Below the pieces are notes generated by a model that was given only the letters and a program-made list of their open reading frames with translations, did no database searches and was not told the DNA's origin. The position numbers and the translations under genes were made by a program. 57,079 nt of DNA from an uncultured Clostridia bacterium. Its GTDB lineage: Bacteria; Bacillota; Clostridia; Christensenellales; Borkfalkiaceae. Shown in pieces: positions 41,633-51,185 of this stretch. Each line of letters starts with the position of its first letter. The stretch's first letter is position 1. The stretch is taken from assembly GCA_947629095.1 (NCBI GenBank), contig CANRCK010000004.1, positions 1 to 57,079 of the forward strand, read 5' to 3'.

Positions 41633-43442
41633 CTTTGCCCCCCGCGTACACTTCGATTACCTTTTGGGAGAAGTCCTTTACCGTGCAGTCGCTGTGTATT
41701 ATTACGCCGCCTTTTTCAAGGCACGCGGAAATTTTTGTGGTTAATGGCACGTCGAGACCGAGAGCCGAAAGCTCGTCGGCGCGCTTGAAGAGATTTGCGG
41801 GAGCGTCGCATGCGAACACTTCGCCGTTGGAAATTACCGCGACGCGCGTGCAGTTTTCGGCGACCTCGTCCATATCGTGGGAGACGATTATAACGGTTTT
41901 GCACCACCCGCTGTGGAGTTTGTGCAGAAGCTCCATTATCTCCTTTTTGCCCTTGGGGTCGAGACCTGCCGCAGGCTCGTCCAGCACGAGAATGTGCGGT
42001 TTTGTGACTATTACACCCGCTATGGCAACCCGTCGCTTCTGCCCGCCTGAGAGGTCGAACGGGGATTTATCCTTTACCTCTTCATAGTTTAAACCCACTA
42101 TTTCAAGGCTGTCCCTTACTGCTTTTTCAACCTCCTCCGCCGGAAGCTTTTTGTTGAAATTTTTAAGACCGAACGCTACGTCGTCAAAGACCGTTTCGGC
42201 AAAGAGCTGGTATTCAGGATATTGGAACACCATTCCCACGCTTGCCCTGAGCGATTTGAAGTCGGTTTTTTTGGAGGATAAATCGAACCCGCCGACCGTT
42301 ATTAAAGGAAGCAACGGCGCGGGCTGACCCTTTTTCACCTTGGGCTTGCGGTACTTTTTTTCGGCTTGCGGGAGCTTGATGAGGGCGTTGAGGTGCTGCA
42401 CAAGAGTGGATTTGCCGCTGCCCGTGTGACCTATTATGCCGAAAAATTCACCGTCGGATATTTTGAGGCTTATGCCGTTCAAAGCCCTTGTGGCAAAGGG
42501 CGATTTTTTGGAATATGTGAAAGTGAGATTTTTTATATTTATATCCCACTCCCCTGCGGGTGCGATATCTGCGGGGGCGGGAAATGAGGATTCCCCCCCG
42601 GATATGCCGCGGTTATTGAAGTTTTTGAGTATTTCGGCGGCAAGCTCTGCGGGCTTTAAAACGTCTTTTATGTCCATTCCCGCAGAGCGCAGATTTTGGG
42701 AAATTACGCTTATGCGCGGTAGAGAAAGGTTGTATGTTTCGAGCGCCTCGCCCTGCTTGAAAATTTCTTCGGGCGAGCCCGAAAGAACTATTTCGCCGCG
42801 GTTCATAACTATCGTGCGGTCGGCAAGCAAAGCCTCCTCCATAAAATGGGTGATGAGCACGATTGTCATGCCCTCCTCCTTATTGAGGCGGCGGACGACT
42901 TCTATTACCTCTTTTCTGCCCCTCGGGTCGAGCATGGCGGTGGATTCGTCCAAAATGAGGACGTCGGGCTTTATGGCGAGCACGCCGGCAACCGCTATCC
43001 TCTGCTTTTGCCCGCCGGAGAGGCGGGCGGGGGTTGAATGGCGGTATTTTTCCATTCCCACGGCGGAGAGCGCCCAATCTATTCTTCTGCCTATCTCTTC
43101 CCGCTCAACGCCTATGTTTTCGGGACCGAAAGCTACGTCGTCCTCTACTATGGAGGCGACCATCTGGTTGTCGGGGTTCTGGAATACGACGCCGACATGC
43201 TTGCGAATTTCGATGGCGTTTTTGCCCTCGTTTACGTCCATTCCGAGGACGGTGAGCTTGCCCGAGTCAGGCTCCAAAAGCCCGTTTATGAGCCGCGCCA
43301 AAGTGGACTTGCCGCTGCCGTTGTGACCTATTACCGAAACGAATTCGCCGCGGCGTATTGTGAAGGATATGCCGTTTATTGCAAACCCCTCCTGCCCCGG
43401 ATAGGAATATTTTAAATTTTCAGAGACGATTATATCTTCCAA
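41625..43442 (-). CDS. ecfA: Fused ECF ATPase EcfA1-EcfA2 (605 aa)
   Basis: Two ABC ATPase domains normally made by separate genes are in one chain. N-terminal half: Walker A GHNGSGKST (about 39), signature LSGGQKQRIAV, Walker B VLILDEST. C-terminal half: Walker A GHTGSGKST (about 337), signature LSGGQKRRVAI, Walker B ILVLDEPAAGLD. The second half has a lysine/proline-rich insertion after Walker A (PQAEKKYRKPKVKKGQPAP). The start is TTG 43442 with GGGAA upstream; a promoter lies at 43502-43530. The linker is around 265-305 (PAELAAEILKNFNNRGISGG). Confidence 0.93.
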   Translation of the reverse strand: MEDIIVSENLKYSYPGQEGFAINGISFTIRRGEFVSVIGHNGSGKSTLARLINGLLEPDSGKLTVLGMDVNEGKNAIEIRKHVGVVFQNPDNQMVASIVEDDVAFGPENIGVEREEIGRRIDWALSAVGMEKYRHSTPARLSGGQKQRIAVAGVLAIKPDVLILDESTAMLDPRGRKEVIEVVRRLNKEEGMTIVLITHFMEEALLADRTIVMNRGEIVLSGSPEEIFKQGEALETYNLSLPRISVISQNLRSAGMDIKDVLKPAELAAEILKNFNNRGISGGESSFPAPADIAPAGEWDINIKNLTFTYSKKSPFATRALNGISLKISDGEFFGIIGHTGSGKSTLVQHLNALIKLPQAEKKYRKPKVKKGQPAPLLPLITVGGFDLSSKKTDFKSLRASVGMVFQYPEYQLFAETVFDDVAFGLKNFNKKLPAEEVEKAVRDSLEIVGLNYEEVKDKSPFDLSGGQKRRVAIAGVIVTKPHILVLDEPAAGLDPKGKKEIMELLHKLHSGWCKTVIIVSHDMDEVAENCTRVAVISNGEVFACDAPANLFKRADELSALGLDVPLTTKISACLEKGGVIIHSDCTVKDFSQKVIEVYAGGKDA

Positions 43443-43501
43443 TACTATTCCCTGCGCCGCGTCCTGGACGGCTTTTTGACGGTTTTTTAATAATCCATAC
43501 C

Positions 43502-43530
43502 ATTATAGCAAATGCAAAATTTTTACACAA
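43502..43530 (-). promoter_or_regulatory. Promoter of the ecfA-ecfT-truA operon
   Basis: Minus strand: -35 TTGTGT (43525-43530), 17-bp spacer, -10 TATAAT (43502-43507). Confidence 0.75.
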
Positions 43531-43632
43531 CTATAAATTTATACTTTTTTCGATCGGACGGGCAAATTTTGGGGCGGAGGGCGCAAAAAGATAAATTTTG
43601 ATTGATTTTTGGCATAAAATGGAACTCTGCTG

Positions 43633-43661
43633 TTGACTTTTGGTTGCCGTTAAAGTATAAT
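43633..43661 (+). promoter_or_regulatory. Promoter of the PFOR gene
   Basis: -35 TTGACT (43633-43638), 17-bp spacer, -10 TATAAT (43656-43661). The leader of about 58 nt holds a small GCGCG / CGCGC hairpin (43669-43684 region) and a GGAGG ribosome site. Confidence 0.85.
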
Positions 43662-43726
43662 AATGTAGCGCGGTCGTACGCGCGTAATTATGTTCAGAAA
43701 AATTTATTATAAAAATCGGAGGTAAT

Positions 43727-46700
43727 TTGATGAAAAAATTGACTATCGACGGAAATACCGCCGCCAGCCACGTTGCTTATGCCTTTTCGGAAGTAGCAGC
43801 CATCTACCCCATAACACCCTCTTCCCCCATGGCGGAGGTTGCGGATGAATGGGCAACCGCAGGCAGAACCAATATGTGGGGTCAAAAGGTTAAGATTGCA
43901 GAAATGCAGTCTGAAGGCGGCGCCGCAGGCGCTGTTCATGGTTCGCTTTGCGCGGGCGCTTTGACCAGCACCTACACCGCTTCGCAGGGACTTCTTTTGA
44001 TGATTCCCAATATGTATAAGATTTCGGGCGAGTTGATGCCTATGGTTATGCACGTTTCGGCGCGCGCGCTTGCGGCTCATTCGTTGAACATCTTCGGCGA
44101 CCACTCGGACGTTATGGCTTGCCGCCAGACCGGCTTTGCAATGCTGTGCGACGGCTCCGTGCAGGAAGTTATGGACCTTGCACTGGTTGCTCACCTATCC
44201 ACTTTGAAGTCCAAGGTGCCGTTTATGAACTTCTTCGACGGCTTCAGAACCAGCCACGAAGTTGCAAAGATAGACGTGTGGGACGAGACGGATAACTACG
44301 CCGAAATACGCGCTATATGCGAAGAGGTAGGCACCCCCGCCGATATAGCAGACTTCAAGAGCCGCTCTTTGAACCCCGAGCACCCCATCCAGAAGGGTAC
44401 CGCACAGAACGGCGACACGTACTTCCAGAACAGGGAGACGGCAAACAGCTACTACGCCGCAACTCCCGCAATTGTCCAGCACATGATGGACGTAGTTTCA
44501 AAGCACTGCGGCAGAAGCTATCACCTCTTCGACTATGTGGGCGACCCCAATGCCGAAGAAGTTATAGTTTGCATGGGCTCGGGCTGCGAGACTATAGAAG
44601 AATCCATAAACAAGCTCAACTCGATGGGCAAGAAGTACGGTCTTATAAAAGTACGCCTTTACCGTCCCTTCGTTGCGGACGCATTTGTTGCGGCTATTCC
44701 CGCGTCGGTTAAAAAGATTGCCGTTCTCGACAGAACCAAGGAACCCGGCTCCCTCGGCGAGCCTCTCTACCTCGATGTTTGCTCGGCTCTCCTTGAAAAG
44801 GGCAGAACCAATGCTAAAGTTGTCGGCGGCAGATACGGTTTAGGCTCCAAAGAGTTCACTCCCTCCATGGTTCTTGCAATCTACAAAAACCTTGAAAAGA
44901 CCGAACCCAAAAATCACTTTACCATCGGTATCCACGAGGATGTTACAAACTCCTCTCTCGATTTCTCGGAGAAGTTCGACGCCGCTCCCGCAGGCTCCAC
45001 CAGCTGCAAGTTCTACGGTCTCGGCTCCGACGGCACCGTTGGCGCGAATAAAAACTCCATTAAGATAATCGGCGACCATACGGACAAGCACGCGCAGGCG
45101 TACTTCTTCTACGATTCGAAGAAGTCGGGCGGTATCACCGTTTCCCACCTCCGTTTCGGCGACACACCCATACAGTCCGAGTACCTCATCGACTCCGCCG
45201 ATTTCGTTCAGTGCTCCAATCCCTCCTACGTTACCCGCTACGATATGACGGGCGACATTAAGAAAGGCGGCACATTCCTTTTGAATACCGACGCCACGAC
45301 GGTTGAAGCTTTGGAACACTTCCTGCCCGCAAAGGTTAAGCAGGATCTTGCAAAGAAGCATATCAACCTCTACGTTATAGACGCGATTGCAATTGCCGGA
45401 AAGCTGGGCTTGAAGGGCAGAACGAACACGATTTTGCAGTCTGCATTCTTTAAGGTAAATCCCCAGATTATGCCCTATGACAAAGCCGTTGAATATATGA
45501 AGTATATGGCTAAGAAGTCGTTCGGCAGAAAGGGCGACGCAATAGTTCAGATGAACTACGACGCCATTGACAGCGCAGACTCCCACCTTATTAAAATAGA
45601 CGTTCCCGAAGCGTGGGCACATGCAACTACGGGCGCGGAGATGGTTAAGGGCGCGGACAACGCTTACTATCAGGAAATAATCAAACCCATTCTCTATCTG
45701 AAGGGCGACGAATTGAAGTCCTCGCAGTTCAATGCCGACGGACATGTTCCCACCGGCACGACAAAGTACGAGAAGCGCGGCGTTGCCGTTCTCGTTCCCG
45801 AAATAGACCTTGGAAAGTGCATCCAGTGCGGCACCTGCTCGTTTGTGTGCCCTCACGCCTGCCTACGCCCCGCACTCGTGAAAGAGGGCGCGGAAAAGCC
45901 CGCTACGCTTGAAACAAAGAAAGCAATCGGTCTTGCAGGATATGAATACAAGATGCAAGTTTCTCCCCTCGACTGCATGGGCTGCGGAGTGTGCGCAACT
46001 GTCTGCCCCGTGAAGGACGGCGGAGCTATAAAGATGATACCTCTTGCGGAATCCCTGGAAAAGGGCGAGGACAAGAACTGGGAATATGCGGTTGATCTGC
46101 CCGAAGTTGATACTTCCAAATTCAAGAAAGATACCGTTAAGGGCTGCCAATTCGCCACTCCTTTGTTTGAGTTCTCCGGCGCATGCGCAGGCTGCGGCGA
46201 AACTCCCTATGTTAAGGTTGTTACGCAGCTGTTCGGCGAGGATATGATCGTTGCCAACGCAACGGGCTGCTCCTCCATTTACGGCGGCTCGTCGCCCACA
46301 TGCCCCTACACCACAAATAAACAGGGTCGCGGTCCCGCATGGGCTAACTCTCTGTTTGAGGATAACGCAGAATTCGGCTACGGCATGAATCTTGCATATA
46401 CGGCAAGACGCAACGCCATAAAGGGCAAGGTTGAAAAGCTTGCCGAGCTTGCCTGCGGCGACGGAAAGGCTGCTTGCGAGGCTTATCTTGCGGCGTTCAA
46501 CGACAGAGAACCTTCAAAGAAGGCTTCCGCGGCGTTGGTTGAAGCCCTTGAAAAATGTCCTCATCTCGACGGCGAAGCTGCGATTCTTGCAAAAGAGATA
46601 CTTGCAGAAAAGGATTGCCTTGCAAAGAAGTCAATCTGGATCTTCGGCGGCGACGGCTGGGCATACGATATCGGTTACGGCGGTTTGGACCACGTGCTTG

Positions 46701-47260
46701 CATCCGGCGAGGATGTGAACGTGCTCGTGCTCGACACCGAAGTTTACTCCAACACCGGCGGCCAGGCTTCCAAATCTACAAATATCGGCGCGGTTGCGAA
46801 GTTTGCTTCCGCGGGCAAGAGAGTTAAGAAGAAGGACCTCGGCATGATTGCAAAGACGTACGGTTACGTTTACGTTGCACAGTGCGCTATGGGTTCCAAC
46901 CCCGCACAGCTCCTTAAAGCGTTGACCGAAGCCGAAGCATATCACGGACCTTCGCTTATAATCTGCTATGCGCCCTGCATCAACCACGGCATCAACATGA
47001 CAAAGAGCCAGCTTGAAGAAAAGTCGGCTGTTGACTGCGGTTACTGGCAGCTTTACAGATATAATCCCGACGGCGAAGTATTCACCCTCGATTCCAAGGA
47101 GCCTACGGGCGATTACCAGGCGTTCCTTGCGGGCGAGACGAGATATACTTCCCTTGCAAAAACGCAGGGTCCCGAGGTTGCGGCTGAACTCTTCAAGAAG
47201 ACCGAAGAGGCTGCAAAGGAAAGGCTTGAAGGATATAAGAAGCTTGCCAATAAAGACTGA
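43727..47260 (+). CDS. nifJ: Pyruvate:ferredoxin (flavodoxin) oxidoreductase, single-chain
   Basis: Oxidises pyruvate to acetyl-CoA and CO2 while reducing ferredoxin, central to anaerobic metabolism. The 1177-aa chain holds all domains: pyruvate/TPP domain I (YAFSEVAAIYPITPSSPMAE), domain II and III, two ferredoxin-type [4Fe-4S] motifs (CIQCGTCSFVCPHACLRP, CMGCGVCATVCP), and the C-terminal TPP domain (CAGCGETPYV, GDGWAYDIGYGG). The further cluster cysteines are CAGC and the later YAPC. Codon use is biased to C-ending codons (TTC, ATC, CTC) more than in neighbouring genes, as expected for a highly expressed gene. Confidence 0.97.
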   Translation: MMKKLTIDGNTAASHVAYAFSEVAAIYPITPSSPMAEVADEWATAGRTNMWGQKVKIAEMQSEGGAAGAVHGSLCAGALTSTYTASQGLLLMIPNMYKISGELMPMVMHVSARALAAHSLNIFGDHSDVMACRQTGFAMLCDGSVQEVMDLALVAHLSTLKSKVPFMNFFDGFRTSHEVAKIDVWDETDNYAEIRAICEEVGTPADIADFKSRSLNPEHPIQKGTAQNGDTYFQNRETANSYYAATPAIVQHMMDVVSKHCGRSYHLFDYVGDPNAEEVIVCMGSGCETIEESINKLNSMGKKYGLIKVRLYRPFVADAFVAAIPASVKKIAVLDRTKEPGSLGEPLYLDVCSALLEKGRTNAKVVGGRYGLGSKEFTPSMVLAIYKNLEKTEPKNHFTIGIHEDVTNSSLDFSEKFDAAPAGSTSCKFYGLGSDGTVGANKNSIKIIGDHTDKHAQAYFFYDSKKSGGITVSHLRFGDTPIQSEYLIDSADFVQCSNPSYVTRYDMTGDIKKGGTFLLNTDATTVEALEHFLPAKVKQDLAKKHINLYVIDAIAIAGKLGLKGRTNTILQSAFFKVNPQIMPYDKAVEYMKYMAKKSFGRKGDAIVQMNYDAIDSADSHLIKIDVPEAWAHATTGAEMVKGADNAYYQEIIKPILYLKGDELKSSQFNADGHVPTGTTKYEKRGVAVLVPEIDLGKCIQCGTCSFVCPHACLRPALVKEGAEKPATLETKKAIGLAGYEYKMQVSPLDCMGCGVCATVCPVKDGGAIKMIPLAESLEKGEDKNWEYAVDLPEVDTSKFKKDTVKGCQFATPLFEFSGACAGCGETPYVKVVTQLFGEDMIVANATGCSSIYGGSSPTCPYTTNKQGRGPAWANSLFEDNAEFGYGMNLAYTARRNAIKGKVEKLAELACGDGKAACEAYLAAFNDREPSKKASAALVEALEKCPHLDGEAAILAKEILAEKDCLAKKSIWIFGGDGWAYDIGYGGLDHVLASGEDVNVLVLDTEVYSNTGGQASKSTNIGAVAKFASAGKRVKKKDLGMIAKTYGYVYVAQCAMGSNPAQLLKALTEAEAYHGPSLIICYAPCINHGINMTKSQLEEKSAVDCGYWQLYRYNPDGEVFTLDSKEPTGDYQAFLAGETRYTSLAKTQGPEVAAELFKKTEEAAKERLEGYKKLANKD

Positions 47261-47297
47261 AACTTTTAATAAATTTAAAAGTTATACAAATGACAAA

Positions 47298-47329
47298 GCG
47301 GCGGCGCGAAAATTCGTGCCGCCGCCTGA
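47298..47329 (+). terminator. First terminator after PFOR
   Basis: GCGGCGGC (47298-47305) pairs with GCCGCCGC (47318-47325), extended inward by CGAA/TTCG; followed by TGATTTT. Confidence 0.8.
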
Positions 47330-47353
47330 TTTTAAGCAATAAACCATATGTGC

Positions 47354-47391
47354 GGGGCGGCAACGAAAAGTTGCCGCCCCAAAGCGTTTTT
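47354..47391 (+). terminator. Second hairpin/terminator after PFOR
   Basis: An 11-bp stem (47354-47364 with 47370-47380) followed by AAAGCGTTTTT; a back-up terminator behind a highly expressed gene, or the end of the convergent gene. Confidence 0.7.
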
Positions 47392-47426
47392 ATGTAAATA
47401 TTTATTGGTTTTTGCGGAATTAGAAT

Positions 47427-48074
47427 CTATTTATTTTTCTTTTTGCGCGAAGGTGCGTCGGGTGCCAAGCCGTTTATGGCGTCGCCCTCAGTTACCACCA
47501 CCAATACGGCGAAAATTATCAACGCCGCAGCGGCAAACGAGGCGTACACGGGATATTTTAAAGGGTGGTCGCGCTCCTGCGGAAATATGTAGGATAGGGA
47601 ATAGGAAGCCACATACAGCCACATAAATGCCGACAGCGCAAATACCATATTCTTTGTGAGTATTCCGCCTACTATTATTGCGGCGGCGGTAATTAAAAGA
47701 AATATTATAACCGTAAAATTTTGATGGCGGTCGGCAACGGGAACAGCCAAAAATACTCCGTAGAGAAAATATAACGCCACAGCCGCTCCGTAAATTGCAA
47801 ACGACTGCCAAATTACGGGGGTCAACCCAAAGTGAGAGTAAAATCCGGCAAGTGCAAGCCCCGAAGCGAGCGCGTTTATTAAAGGCAACCAAATCTGCGG
47901 TTTGCGCTTGCGCAAAACTATGAGAAGCGTTACGGAGATTATTTCTACGCCTATCGCCGCGACTATAAACACCCATTTATTGCAATTTAAAAGCAATGCA
48001 AGGTGCATAATTACAAGACTTACTGCCATTACGCCCGCAAGCGCAAAAAAATGGATTAAAAAACTTTTTTTCAT
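47427..48074 (-). CDS. Unknown membrane protein (215 aa)
   Basis: I do not recognise the family. Six hydrophobic helices fill nearly the whole chain (about 8-28, 32-50, 62-80, 86-110, 120-140 and 150-200), ending in a lysine-rich tail (APDAPSRKKKNK). The ATG at 48074 has GGTGAG upstream. It stands alone between PFOR (convergent) and the end of the polyamine operon, and may be co-transcribed with the latter. Confidence 0.72.
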   Translation of the reverse strand: MKKSFLIHFFALAGVMAVSLVIMHLALLLNCNKWVFIVAAIGVEIISVTLLIVLRKRKPQIWLPLINALASGLALAGFYSHFGLTPVIWQSFAIYGAAVALYFLYGVFLAVPVADRHQNFTVIIFLLITAAAIIVGGILTKNMVFALSAFMWLYVASYSLSYIFPQERDHPLKYPVYASFAAAALIIFAVLVVVTEGDAINGLAPDAPSRKKKNK

Positions 48075-48122
48075 AACTCACCGCGTTTAAAAGTACCCCG
48101 GCTTGGCGGCATATGTCAACAG

Positions 48123-48998
48123 CTATTTTTTAACTATGTCCTTATAGACGAGGGGACGGCGGTCGCGGAAAAGACCCCACTCATACCGCTGCTTTTGGAG
48201 TTCGTCCAAGTCGAACTCGGCAAAAACGGCACCCTCCTCTTCCTTGTTGAGGGAGGACAAAATTTTGCCCGTGCCGTCCGTTATAAAGGACGAGCCGTAG
48301 AACGTGAGCGAAGAGCTTTGGTTGCCGTTTGCCTCGGAAGGAATGACCTCCTCCGTGCCTACGCGGTTTGCGGCGGCTACGGGCATGAGATTTGCGGCGG
48401 CGTGCCCGCACATAACGCGCTGCCAATGTTCGGAGCTGTCCGTACCCAAAATGGGTTCGGAACCGATTGCGGTGGGGAATAATAAAATTTCCGCGCCGTT
48501 GAGGGCAAGAGCACGGGCTGTTTCGGGGAACCATTGATCCCAGCATATTCCCACGCCTATGCTGCCGAAAGTTGTTTTGAAGGTTTTAAAGCCCGTGTCG
48601 CCCGGGGTAAAATAAAATTTTTCCTGATAAAAATGGTCGTCGGGGATATGCGTTTTGCGGTATATTCCCTTTAATTTGCCGCAGTCGATTATTTCCACGG
48701 AATTGAACAGGAGGTTGCCGCAGCGCTCGTAGAAGCTTACGGGGACTACTATTTTAAGCTGTTCCGAAAGAGCCATAAAAGCCTTTACAGCCGCGTTGGC
48801 GCGAGGCTCTTCGGCGTAGGAATAGTAATCGTAGTTGCGCTCCTGGCAGAAATACTGCCGCTCGAAAAGCTCTGGAAGCAGAATGATATTTGCCCCCTCT
48901 GCCGCCGCTGCGGTAGTTAAATTTATTGCGTTTTCGATATTTTGCGCGCGGTCGGGCACGCACTGCATCTGGATTGCGGCTATTTTTACGTTACGCAT
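48123..48998 (-). CDS. aguB: N-carbamoylputrescine amidase
   Basis: Hydrolyses N-carbamoylputrescine to putrescine, CO2 and ammonia. The nitrilase catalytic triad is Glu in LLPELFERQYF, Lys in YRKTHIPDDHFYQEKFYF and Cys in GVGICWDQWFPETARALAL. The length is normal. The start is ATG 48998 behind AGGTGAT; an in-frame ATG 9 nt upstream is less well placed. It is the last gene of the polyamine operon, 21 nt after aguA. Confidence 0.93.
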   Translation of the reverse strand: MRNVKIAAIQMQCVPDRAQNIENAINLTTAAAAEGANIILLPELFERQYFCQERNYDYYSYAEEPRANAAVKAFMALSEQLKIVVPVSFYERCGNLLFNSVEIIDCGKLKGIYRKTHIPDDHFYQEKFYFTPGDTGFKTFKTTFGSIGVGICWDQWFPETARALALNGAEILLFPTAIGSEPILGTDSSEHWQRVMCGHAAANLMPVAAANRVGTEEVIPSEANGNQSSSLTFYGSSFITDGTGKILSSLNKEEEGAVFAEFDLDELQKQRYEWGLFRDRRPLVYKDIVKK

Positions 48999-49019
48999 AT
49001 TTATCACCTGAATTTTTAG

Positions 49020-50075
49020 TTATTTTGGTATTTGCTGGGTTAAACAATGGATATTTCCGCCGCCGACTATGAGATTGCGGGCGGGAACGGGAATTATTTT
49101 TTTTGCGGGAAAGGCTCCCTGCAAAATATCGAGAGCGGCTTTGTCGTTTGCGTCGCCGAACTGCGGCACGAGAACGCCCGCGTTGCAGATATAAAAATTT
49201 ACGTATGACGCGGCGAGCTTTTCGCCCGCTTCCCGTCTGTCCTCGCCCTCCTCGAAGGTGAAGCCCTTTAAATCGAATTCCGTTATTGTTACAGGCTCCC
49301 GCGGGAAGGGAAGTTTGATTACGTCAATGCCGTTTTCCGACAATATATCGTAGTTTTTGCGGCAGATTTCGCCCTGCACGCCCCGCTCGTCCCAGCCGAG
49401 AACGACCGTATTTTGGGAGACGAAGGCGCAGATATTATCCACGTGACCGTCCGTTTCGTCGCCGTCTACGCCGCGGTCGAGCCAAATTACGCGGTCGGCG
49501 CCGAGATATTCCTTTAATTTAAGCTCTATTTGCCCCTTGGAGAGCGAAGGGTTTCTGCCCTTGCTCAAAAGGCACTCGGCGGTGGTGAGAATTGTGCCCG
49601 CGCCGTTGGAATGTATTGAGCCGCCCTCCAAAACAAACGGATGGGCGTTTTTATAACCTGTGTTGAGTTTTTTTATTATTTTTGAGGCAAAGGCGTCGTC
49701 GTTTTGCCAATTTTTATATAAGCCGTTATATGTTCCGCCCCATGCGTTGAAAGCCCAGTCTATGCCAAGCGTTTTTCCGTTTTCCTTTACAAACGTGGGC
49801 GCCATATCCCGCGCCCAGCAATCGTCCGTTTTTATGTTGAATAACTCAACACGGTTTGAGGAAATCTCATTTTTAAGCAGTGCGCGGGCGGAGCTTTCGC
49901 CCTCTTGGGACACGGCTAAATACACCTTTTCGCCCGCGGAAATGTGCTTTATTATCCCGGCGAAGACGGGGCGGGCGTACTTTGCGCCGTAAGTCCAGCT
50001 GCCCGGGCGTTCGCACCAAATCATAATAGTGCCGAGGTGGGGTTCCCACTCGGCGGGCATATATAAATTTTTCAT
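49020..50075 (-). CDS. aguA: Agmatine deiminase
   Basis: Converts agmatine to N-carbamoylputrescine. The guanidine-modifying enzyme fold shows MPAEWEPHLGTIMIWCERPG at the start, WARDMAPTFV, DGDETDGHVDNICAFV (His/Asp/Glu), and the catalytic Cys in VGGGNIHCLTQQ at the end. I use ATG 50075, giving 351 aa, the usual length; longer in-frame sequence upstream lies inside nspC. The ATG overlaps the nspC stop by 4 nt (ATGA). Confidence 0.95.
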   Translation of the reverse strand: MKNLYMPAEWEPHLGTIMIWCERPGSWTYGAKYARPVFAGIIKHISAGEKVYLAVSQEGESSARALLKNEISSNRVELFNIKTDDCWARDMAPTFVKENGKTLGIDWAFNAWGGTYNGLYKNWQNDDAFASKIIKKLNTGYKNAHPFVLEGGSIHSNGAGTILTTAECLLSKGRNPSLSKGQIELKLKEYLGADRVIWLDRGVDGDETDGHVDNICAFVSQNTVVLGWDERGVQGEICRKNYDILSENGIDVIKLPFPREPVTITEFDLKGFTFEEGEDRREAGEKLAASYVNFYICNAGVLVPQFGDANDKAALDILQGAFPAKKIIPVPARNLIVGGGNIHCLTQQIPK

Positions 50076-51184
50076 AATCTGGATTTGAAATCGGCGTAGG
50101 AAAAGGATTTTAAAAGGGTATATTCGCCGCCCTTGACCTTGGCGATTGCGGGCAGCGGCATACCGTTGAAGGTGTTGTTTTTGACCATTGTGTAGATTGC
50201 CATATCGGAAAAACTCAATACGTCCCCGCATTTTAAGGGATTATCAAAGGAATAGTCGCCGATTATGTCGCCTGCAAGGCAAGTGCGCGAAGAGAGCCTG
50301 TAAGTATATCTTTTTTCGCCGGGCTTGCCGCTGCCTTTAAGGGGCGGGCGGTAGGGCATTTCCAGAACGTCGGGCATATGGCACTCCGCGGAACTGTCCA
50401 GAATTGCTATATCAATGCCGTTGCGCACCGTTTCCAACACTTTTGTGTAGAGATATCCCGCGTCCAGAGCCACGGCTTCGCCCGGTTCGAGGTAGATTTG
50501 CACGCCGTATTTATCTGAAAGCCTATTTATTTCGCTTTCCAAAAGGGGAATATTGTAGCCCGCCTTGGTTATGTGGTGCCCGCCGCCGAGGTTGAGCCAT
50601 TTCAAATTTTTGAAATATTTACCGAAATCTATTTCAAACGCGCGGACGGTGGAAACCATATCCTCAGCGCCCTGTTCGCACAGGGTGTGAATATGAAAAC
50701 CGTCAATAAAACTCAACACGTCCTTGGAAAAGTTCTCTTTTGTTACGCCTAAACGGGAATATTTTGCGCAGGGGTCGTAGATTGGGGAGGACTGCGTGGA
50801 GTATTCGGGGTTGATTCTCAAGCCCAGACTTTTGCCCTTTGCAAGCGGAGCAAATTTTTTGACCTGCTCTGTTGAATTAAATATGATATGGTCGCAGATT
50901 TTTACGACTTTGGGAAATTCTTCGGGAAGATACGCGGGGCAGTAGACGTGGTTTTCGCCGCTCCCCTCCTCGTGTGCGAGGCGGGCTTCATATAGACCGC
51001 TTGAAGTATAGCCCGAAAGATATTTTGAAATGAGCGGGTAGAAATGATAGCAGGAAAAAGCCTTTTGGGCAAGCAGAATTTTGCAGCCGGTGCGCTCCTC
51101 CACTCCCGCAAGAATTTCAAGGTTATTTTTAAGCTTGTCCTCGTCTATAACGTAGACGGGGGTGGGCAGTTCGTTAAATTTCAT
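50072..51184 (-). CDS. nspC: Carboxynorspermidine/carboxyspermidine decarboxylase
   Basis: PLP-dependent, alanine-racemase-fold enzyme that decarboxylates carboxyspermidine to spermidine. The PLP lysine is in KILLAQKAFSCYHFYPLIS (about residue 38), with LGLRINPEYS, LNLGGGHHITKAGYN, YLEPGEAVALDAG and DSSAECHMPDVLEMP. I use ATG 51184, one nt after the preceding stop; the longer TTG frame (51193) overlaps it. Length about 370 aa. Confidence 0.95.
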   Translation of the reverse strand: MKFNELPTPVYVIDEDKLKNNLEILAGVEERTGCKILLAQKAFSCYHFYPLISKYLSGYTSSGLYEARLAHEEGSGENHVYCPAYLPEEFPKVVKICDHIIFNSTEQVKKFAPLAKGKSLGLRINPEYSTQSSPIYDPCAKYSRLGVTKENFSKDVLSFIDGFHIHTLCEQGAEDMVSTVRAFEIDFGKYFKNLKWLNLGGGHHITKAGYNIPLLESEINRLSDKYGVQIYLEPGEAVALDAGYLYTKVLETVRNGIDIAILDSSAECHMPDVLEMPYRPPLKGSGKPGEKRYTYRLSSRTCLAGDIIGDYSFDNPLKCGDVLSFSDMAIYTMVKNNTFNGMPLPAIAKVKGGEYTLLKSFSYADFKSRL

Positions 51185-51185
51185 A

